A program made the translations under genes and the position numbers. Under the pieces are notes generated by a model. It was not told the origin of the DNA. It saw only the letters and a program-made list of their open reading frames with translations, and ran no database searches. Of a DNA stretch of 10,305 nt, positions 5,853 through 10,305 are shown one piece after another. This DNA is from Aliterella sp. RAGGC_92 (GTDB taxonomy: Bacteria > Cyanobacteriota > Cyanobacteriia > Cyanobacteriales > Chroococcidiopsidaceae). Positions within the stretch are counted from its first letter, which is position 1, and each line of letters starts with the position of its first letter. The stretch is taken from contig JAPJOW010000152.1 in the NCBI GenBank assembly GCA_030826005.1, positions 1 to 10,305 of the forward strand, written 5' to 3'.

Positions 5853-8246
5853 TTAACTAACAACAGCAACTTGATAGTTGCGATTCTCCCAGGTTTGGGA
5901 ATCAGTCCAGAAAAAGGTGAAATAAATGGGAGATGAATGCTGAGAATCAAGCGAAATATCTACAAATTCGATGTCAAGTGCCGTTGCTGTTGAGTCAATT
6001 TCATCGACCATCTGCCAGTCATCTTTTGACCAGCGCAAGCGAAAGGGAGCTAACGCTTGAATCCGCAACGTGTATCCTTGTTTTACAGTAGAGACTTGAC
6101 GGTTAAATTTCCAGATTTCTAAAAAACGCTGCGAGTTGCGATCGCCTTGGTATCGGGCGGCAACTTCTGGTATCCACTCAAACACTCTGCCATCTCTAGC
6201 CGATCGCAAAAGCGTGATGTATTCGGCGTGCGCCCACGCCAAAGGCATAGCCGAACCTGTAGGTTTTCCTAGATATAGATAATTTTTAGGGCGATCCGCC
6301 TCATCCCAAATTTGTTCGGGTAGCAATCCGGTGTCAGAAGCAAACCCTTCCATTGCCTGAATGAAAGGCTGGGGATCTCGCCCTGCGGCTAGTTCGTAAT
6401 GCCCGCGCTCTCCTGTCAGTAAAGGCCATGCGCGCCCTTTTCCTCCAGTAATAAAAGCACCGCCATCCTCCCTTTGTCCGTAGCCGTCGTGGTTGTAGCG
6501 ATGCCAGCAGGAACCAACAGGCGTTTCTACTTTCAAAACAGCATCCACAACTTTTAAAGAATCAACGATCGCGGGGTCATCAGGTCGGCGAATACCGTAA
6601 CGCACCAGTTCTAGAAAGCCTGCATCGACAATTTCTTTAGCCGGAAATTGCTCCTGACTGCCAAGGGGACGATTGGCGATCTTTAGCATCCCCTGATTTG
6701 GATCTTCATTCGGTTGTGGGTTATGGATATCTACAGGGTTAATTCTGATGTAGTGACGTTTGATTTGAGCAACTAAAGTTCCTTCGGTTGTCACCGTCCA
6801 AGCTTCGATATGACTTTCGAGAAAATCGGCATATTTTTCAATAAATTGAGCAGTATTTTCATCTCCCCGCTCGCGGGCATAGGTAGCCGCACAAATCAAA
6901 GCGGCAATATTGGAGGCAAGGGTTGAAGGAGAGTAGCCGCTAGCTTCCTCCCATCGCTCTTGTTGGGTGGCGGGACCGTGACGAATTAAATACCCTGCTG
7001 CCCGCATTACCATTGGGTAGGGGTCAAATTGGCGTAGGGCTTTGTGGCGATAGAGTCGCCACGCCAGCAGGATGGGGAAGGCAACTTGATCGAGTTGAAT
7101 ACCAGTCCAGTAAGGGTCGCCATTAATCCAAAAGTTTTGGGCAAAACCACCATCTGCTTGTTGGCTAGCAGCAAGATAGATCATTGCTTCTAAAGCAGTT
7201 GCCGTGTGTCCAGCAGCTAAAAGCGCGATCGCGCTGTTGACCATATCGCGGGGCCAAACTAGGTGATAACCTCCCTGCTGACTGTCGCTGTGTGCTTCTC
7301 CCCAAGGAATTGATAGAGAGGCAATCAATGCCCCAGGATAAATTTTATCTTCATGTGCCATTAACAAGCTGAAACTGCTGTAGTAGAGGTTGCCGCCATC
7401 TCCTGACATTGCTTCTAGGGGTAGCCGTTCGGCACAAACATCTTCCCACTGCTTGATGTAGCGCGATTTGTGTTCCTCAAAAGGAATGTCTAGGGATAAT
7501 AGTAGAGTTGTCACTGCATCGTGACGATGGCGACCAAATGCCAGCCCTAGAGTAAATTCCTGATTCTGCACGTCAATTTCACCTGTCAGGGCAACGTTCC
7601 CTGCTTTTGCCTGGTCAAATTCCCAGTCCATCTGCCAGTTATCTGCGAGATCCGTCCAACCATCGCTTTCACCAACATAGCCGCAGGAAACGCGCGTAAA
7701 AGGAACGGTTGCTGCTATTGCTAACCAGTTATCACCTTCTTGGGCAGTTAAAATTTTCCGTCCTGCTACTTCTATGACAGCAGCGCGATCGTTGCCGCCA
7801 CCAATACTCAAATGCGGCGCACATAGCGCGTAAAGTCGGAGTTTTGCTAATAGCTGGCGATCGCCTGTGAGTTTGGTATGTTGCAAAATACAAGCATCTC
7901 GCGGATCGGTAATAATTTCTTTGGTGATGGTGTAGCGTCCTTCGGTGTCCCAGTTGATGATGCGATATCCTAGAACTTCAGGGGCGAGGCGTTCGGTTCT
8001 TGTGTACAGATGCCGTTCTTCGTGAAAAAAGCTTTTCCCATCGCTAACCAAATATTGCAAATCTCGGATTTGGGGGCGATCGATAGTGGGGTAGTAAACT
8101 TCATTGAGAATGCCATTGGAGAGCGTAAACCAGATGCGACAAGAAGTTGCCTGGGCAGTTCCTACTCCATCTTTATTACCCTGAGTCCAACGAGGTTCTC
8201 GTCCTGGTTGACCAAAAGCTTCGCGTCGCCCTTGCAAGCTTGCCAT
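5853..8246 (-). CDS. GH15 glucoamylase-like glycoside hydrolase
   Basis: The chosen start is ATG 8246 (797 residues), because AGGAG at 8258-8262 lies 11 bases upstream; a GTG at 8258 overlaps that site and is unlikely. There is no signal peptide, so it should act in the cytoplasm. Residues 1-270 form the beta-sandwich N-domain typical of bacterial glucoamylases and glucodextranases (EPRWTQGNKDGVGTA, ILNEVYYPTIDRP). The (alpha/alpha)6 barrel covers about 285-695, with WPRD at 331-334 (substrate-binding Arg and Asp), RWEE with probable general acid Glu433, SGYSPSTLA after it, and LLPEQIWD with probable general base Glu644. A short beta-rich tail follows. Both catalytic glutamates are present. 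The enzyme would release glucose from non-reducing ends of alpha-glucans such as glycogen fragments, or split a related alpha-glucoside. QLDQVAFPI (384-392) has Gln where relatives often have Glu. Upstream is the Nramp-like gene (102 bp), downstream the HAD gene (19 bp). Confidence 0.93.
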   Translation of the reverse strand: MASLQGRREAFGQPGREPRWTQGNKDGVGTAQATSCRIWFTLSNGILNEVYYPTIDRPQIRDLQYLVSDGKSFFHEERHLYTRTERLAPEVLGYRIINWDTEGRYTITKEIITDPRDACILQHTKLTGDRQLLAKLRLYALCAPHLSIGGGNDRAAVIEVAGRKILTAQEGDNWLAIAATVPFTRVSCGYVGESDGWTDLADNWQMDWEFDQAKAGNVALTGEIDVQNQEFTLGLAFGRHRHDAVTTLLLSLDIPFEEHKSRYIKQWEDVCAERLPLEAMSGDGGNLYYSSFSLLMAHEDKIYPGALIASLSIPWGEAHSDSQQGGYHLVWPRDMVNSAIALLAAGHTATALEAMIYLAASQQADGGFAQNFWINGDPYWTGIQLDQVAFPILLAWRLYRHKALRQFDPYPMVMRAAGYLIRHGPATQQERWEEASGYSPSTLASNIAALICAATYARERGDENTAQFIEKYADFLESHIEAWTVTTEGTLVAQIKRHYIRINPVDIHNPQPNEDPNQGMLKIANRPLGSQEQFPAKEIVDAGFLELVRYGIRRPDDPAIVDSLKVVDAVLKVETPVGSCWHRYNHDGYGQREDGGAFITGGKGRAWPLLTGERGHYELAAGRDPQPFIQAMEGFASDTGLLPEQIWDEADRPKNYLYLGKPTGSAMPLAWAHAEYITLLRSARDGRVFEWIPEVAARYQGDRNSQRFLEIWKFNRQVSTVKQGYTLRIQALAPFRLRWSKDDWQMVDEIDSTATALDIEFVDISLDSQHSSPIYFTFFWTDSQTWENRNYQVAVVS

Positions 8247-8348
8247 ATTTAATTTCACTCCTATTAATTGACTCAGCTAAACTAGACGTAACCTAGAGAG
8301 AATTTAAGTAATCTGCCCCAAGGCTACTCTCAAACTAGATGATAGGTT

Positions 8349-9761
8349 TCAACCCGATGCGCTAGCCGCGCCAATAAATCCCAGCAACTGAAGCAAGTAA
8401 ATAATGGCAAATACAGCGAAGAAAATTCCCGCTAGTACCGTTCCCCCAAAAATTATTTTTGACGGTCGCAGTTCTTTTGGTAACATCCGATGATTTAGGT
8501 AGAGAGTCAGTCCCGTTACAATCGGGATGTGAGCAGCTTCAATTGCTCCCGCAGTTTGCAGCAAGCCCACAGGTTGACCGAAGAAGAGATAAACGGCGAT
8601 CGGTAAGGCTACCAATAGCACGATAATATAGAAGCGCCGCAAGAACTTTTCATTTGTCCAACGCCCTTGTACCCCAAATCCTTGGAAAAGAATCTGCGTA
8701 CCATCGGCAAACATCCTCCCAAAACCGTCTTCTACAGAAAGAACGGTGCTGCAAAAGGTAATAAACACGATCGCAATCATAAACCAGAAACCAAACGGTC
8801 CCCAAATATCGCCCAATAACCGCCCCAAAGTTTCCGCTACCTGGTTTTCTCGCGGTACGAGTCCCTGCGGACGCAGCAATTCACCGCCAAGAATCAGGAA
8901 AGACAGGGCTGCTAGTAGCGCACCAGTTACAGCTAAGGTGTTAGATATCAGCGTTAGATTCATCCAGCCTTGCAGCTTTTTTTTCTCTCCTTGGTCGAGT
9001 TGCTTGGGATCTATGCTTTCTCTACCCTCAACGCTAGCAGCACCATAACCCCTTGCTTCTACCCAATAGGAATACCACATCAAACCCGCCGCCCCCGCCA
9101 GCATAAAACCCAACCAAGGTAGAATTTCCTGGTACTGTACGTTCTGTGGAATTTGGGGGACTATGCCATTCGCTAATTGGCGAAAGCTGGGAAAAACAAA
9201 AATCGCCGCTGCTACTACTGCAACGGTACGAGCAATACCAACATAAGACGAAATTTTTTCGACAATGTTATATTGCCCAAGTAAAACAATTGCTGCTGTA
9301 ACAGTGATAATAATTACCGTCCAAAGCTGGAGCGAACCCCCCGTTATTAAAACTAAGGCTGTAGCAGCAGCGCCTGAAAGTCCGGCGACTGTAGAAACTG
9401 CTACCACCGCTTGCGGCAATAATATTAGCCAGAGCGTCCAGTTTTTCGGACCAGGAAGTTGGCTAAAGCCTTGTAAAATTGTTGACCCCGTGCAGACTGT
9501 AAAGCGCCCTACCTCGCCGTTAATAAACCATTTTAGGATCACGGCGGCAAGTAGCGCCCACAGTAGAGAGTAGCCGTAAAGAGCAGCAATTCTGGGCGTA
9601 AATAGCAATTCCCCCGAACCTGCCGCAGATAGCATCCACAAAAAGCTAGGGCCTAGCCATTTGAAGCGCTCTCCACCTTTTGGCGGCTTGGGTATTTTTT
9701 CTTCGCGCTCCTGCTGGTTAGCAGTTTGCTTTGATGACTGGCGATCGCTATGATTGCTCAT
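8349..9761 (-). CDS. Nramp-family transporter homologue with atypical metal-site motifs
   Basis: The 470-residue protein has a hydrophilic head (1-34, rich in Gln, Lys and Glu), then about 11 hydrophobic segments (roughly 36-60, 62-82, 108-135, 145-162, 173-191, 214-233, 268-292, 322-343, 376-394, 398-424, 434-463). LGPSFLWMLSAAGSGELLFTPRI (in 36-58) corresponds to the first membrane helix of Nramp proteins. Canonical Nramp carries DPGN there and MPH in helix 6; here these positions read AGSGE (47-51) and MWYSYW (228-233). The usual Asp and Asn ligands are thus missing, so divalent metal transport should not be assumed. A charged loop (236-262) follows helix 6. It is first in a minus-strand row ahead of GH15, HAD and LLM genes, with 102 bp to the GH15 start and no terminator seen in that gap. 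The start at 9761 has no good Shine-Dalgarno sequence. Family is confident; substrate is unknown. Confidence 0.85.
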   Translation of the reverse strand: MSNHSDRQSSKQTANQQEREEKIPKPPKGGERFKWLGPSFLWMLSAAGSGELLFTPRIAALYGYSLLWALLAAVILKWFINGEVGRFTVCTGSTILQGFSQLPGPKNWTLWLILLPQAVVAVSTVAGLSGAAATALVLITGGSLQLWTVIIITVTAAIVLLGQYNIVEKISSYVGIARTVAVVAAAIFVFPSFRQLANGIVPQIPQNVQYQEILPWLGFMLAGAAGLMWYSYWVEARGYGAASVEGRESIDPKQLDQGEKKKLQGWMNLTLISNTLAVTGALLAALSFLILGGELLRPQGLVPRENQVAETLGRLLGDIWGPFGFWFMIAIVFITFCSTVLSVEDGFGRMFADGTQILFQGFGVQGRWTNEKFLRRFYIIVLLVALPIAVYLFFGQPVGLLQTAGAIEAAHIPIVTGLTLYLNHRMLPKELRPSKIIFGGTVLAGIFFAVFAIIYLLQLLGFIGAASASG

Positions 9762-9914
9762 TGTGAGGTTTTAGTAATGAAAATCAAAATTAGGCTGACT
9801 GGATTTAGCCCAACTAGCTACAAAACAAACTGAGTTTTGAGCATAAGCTTTAATAGTGGAAAACTGGTGGAGAACTTATTTAAACTGCTAGTTTCACAAG
9901 TAAAGTTGAAAGTT

Positions 9915-9943
9915 TTGACAGCTTTAACATCAAGTTTTAGATT
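9915..9943 (+). promoter_or_regulatory. Candidate sigma70-type promoter toward the antitoxin-like gene
   Basis: TTGACA at 9915-9920 is a perfect -35 box. It is followed by exactly 17 bases and TAGATT at 9938-9943, which matches four of six -10 positions. The start codon it would serve is about 170 bp downstream, so the leader would be long. In AT-rich sequence such matches also arise by chance. Confidence 0.4.
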
Positions 9944-10052
9944 TATTTACCCTAAAAATAAACTTGCTTAAACCACATTGGAGGACTTTTTCAGGGTAGA
10001 GTTATCTGTACAGCGTTTCTAATTAAGAAGGCGGCAGTAAAAGAAAGAGTGA

Positions 10053-10069
10053 TAGCATAACTAGCATAA
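10053..10069. repeat. Short tandem repeat TAGCATAA x2, possible operator
   Basis: TAGCATAA occurs at 10053-10060 and again at 10062-10069, 9 bp apart start to start, about 45 bp upstream of the antitoxin-like start codon. Antitoxins often bind short repeats in their own promoter, so this is a candidate operator, but a two-copy 8-mer is weak evidence. Confidence 0.25.
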
Positions 10070-10113
10070 AAGTATTGGGAAAAATCGTTGACTATAAGTT
10101 AGTAGATGCAAAT

Positions 10114-10305
10114 ATGGAAACAATGAAGTTGCGATCGCTAATTGGGGCAGATGGGATTTTGCAAATCCAAGCATCTACTGATTTAAAAGATACTTTGGTC
10201 GAGGTAGTGGTGATTGTCCAGCCGTTACCCAATCTTGAAGTTGCATTAACTGAGGAAGCCCAACCACGTTATAACGCTTGGGGAAAGCCGACAACTAAAA
10301 AATCA
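10114..10305 (+). CDS. VapB-like antitoxin-type protein, N-terminal part (cut by window edge)
   Basis: An open frame of 64 codons starts at ATG 10114 and runs to the window end without a stop. The product begins METMKLRSLIGADGILQIQ, continues with LKDTLVEVVVIVQPL and ends NAWGKPTTKKS at the edge. This short N-terminal pattern, basic KLRS then GxDGIL and a beta-strand VEVxVxVxP, is common in small cyanobacterial proteins encoded just before PIN-domain toxins and annotated as antitoxins with a swapped-hairpin AbrB-like DNA-binding fold. ATG 10123 is an alternative start; no clear Shine-Dalgarno sequence precedes either. A HIP1 site (10131-10138) lies within the coding sequence. The partner toxin, if present, would begin just outside the window, so the assignment rests on the N-terminus alone. 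Confidence 0.6.
   Translation, partial: METMKLRSLIGADGILQIQASTDLKDTLVEVVVIVQPLPNLEVALTEEAQPRYNAWGKPTTKKS

Larger units (their letters stand above)
9762..10113. other. Divergent intergenic region between Nramp-like and antitoxin-like genes
   Basis: This 352-bp AT-rich spacer separates two genes read away from each other, so it must supply promoters in both directions. On the plus strand TTGACA-17-TAGATT (9915-9943) is the best promoter candidate. I could not pick a convincing minus-strand promoter for the Nramp-like gene. A bulged hairpin (CAAG, TTTATTT / AAATAAA, CTTG, about 9931-9966) overlaps the candidate promoter. A short tandem repeat lies at 10053-10069. No gene or RNA gene is seen. 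Confidence 0.6.

Noticed and set aside
5834..5950. Upstream extension of the HAD gene to 5950, adding 39 residues
   Set aside because: It would overlap the conserved 3' end of the GH15 gene, and HAD homology begins only after MTIATKPF at 5833.
8247..8258. GTG start of the GH15 gene at 8258
   Set aside because: The GTG overlaps the AGGAG ribosome site, whereas ATG 8246 is 11 bases downstream of it and starts the conserved N-terminus.
8247..8348. Terminator between the Nramp-like and GH15 genes
   Set aside because: No stem followed by a T run is visible on the minus strand; only a loose GAGAG/CTCTC pairing.

Overview
The window looks like a stretch of cyanobacterial chromosome. At least nine copies of the HIP1 octamer GCGATCGC occur in about 10.3 kb (starting at 2168, 3333, 4558, 5157, 6138, 7225, 7857, 9741 and 10131). 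The proteins also have a cyanobacterial character: an exported SLH-domain protein, a small WGxxGxxG-tailed protein, an IS1-family element of a type familiar from cyanobacteria, and an antitoxin-like start METMKLRSLIGADGIL. I cannot name a genus. All genes lie on the minus strand except the partial one at the right edge.

Left part (1-2017). The N-terminal 141 codons of an exported SLH-domain protein run off the left edge. A roughly 430-bp spacer follows, containing a perfect 14-bp palindrome. Next is a complete 902-bp IS1-family element (853-1754) with 28-bp imperfect terminal inverted repeats and an exact 8-bp target duplication. Its transposase keeps a canonical A AAA AAC slippery site in the correct phase, but two mutually compensating frame changes break the second half. 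The element sits immediately after the stop codon of a small lipoprotein-like gene that ends in a WGxxGxxG hydrophobic segment and a basic tail.

Middle spacer (2018-2945). About 930 bp hold no convincing gene. It contains two diverged copies of an upstream-like segment about 240 bp apart, then a pair of imperfect inverted arms built from TTCGTAATT.

Right part (2946-9761). Five minus-strand genes follow one another. In transcription order they are an atypical Nramp-family transporter, a cytoplasmic GH15 glucoamylase-like enzyme, a HAD phosphatase, an LLM-class flavin oxidoreductase resembling F420-dependent glucose-6-phosphate dehydrogenase, and a membrane-anchored metallophosphoesterase. The gaps are 102, 19, 43 and 100 bp. 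The first four could form one unit handling glucose or glucose phosphates released from alpha-glucans, but this is inferred from order and families only. A weak hairpin before the metallophosphoesterase may separate it from the others.

Right edge (9762-10305). A 350-bp spacer carries a candidate plus-strand promoter and a small tandem repeat. It leads into the first 64 codons of a short VapB-like antitoxin-type gene that is cut by the window end.
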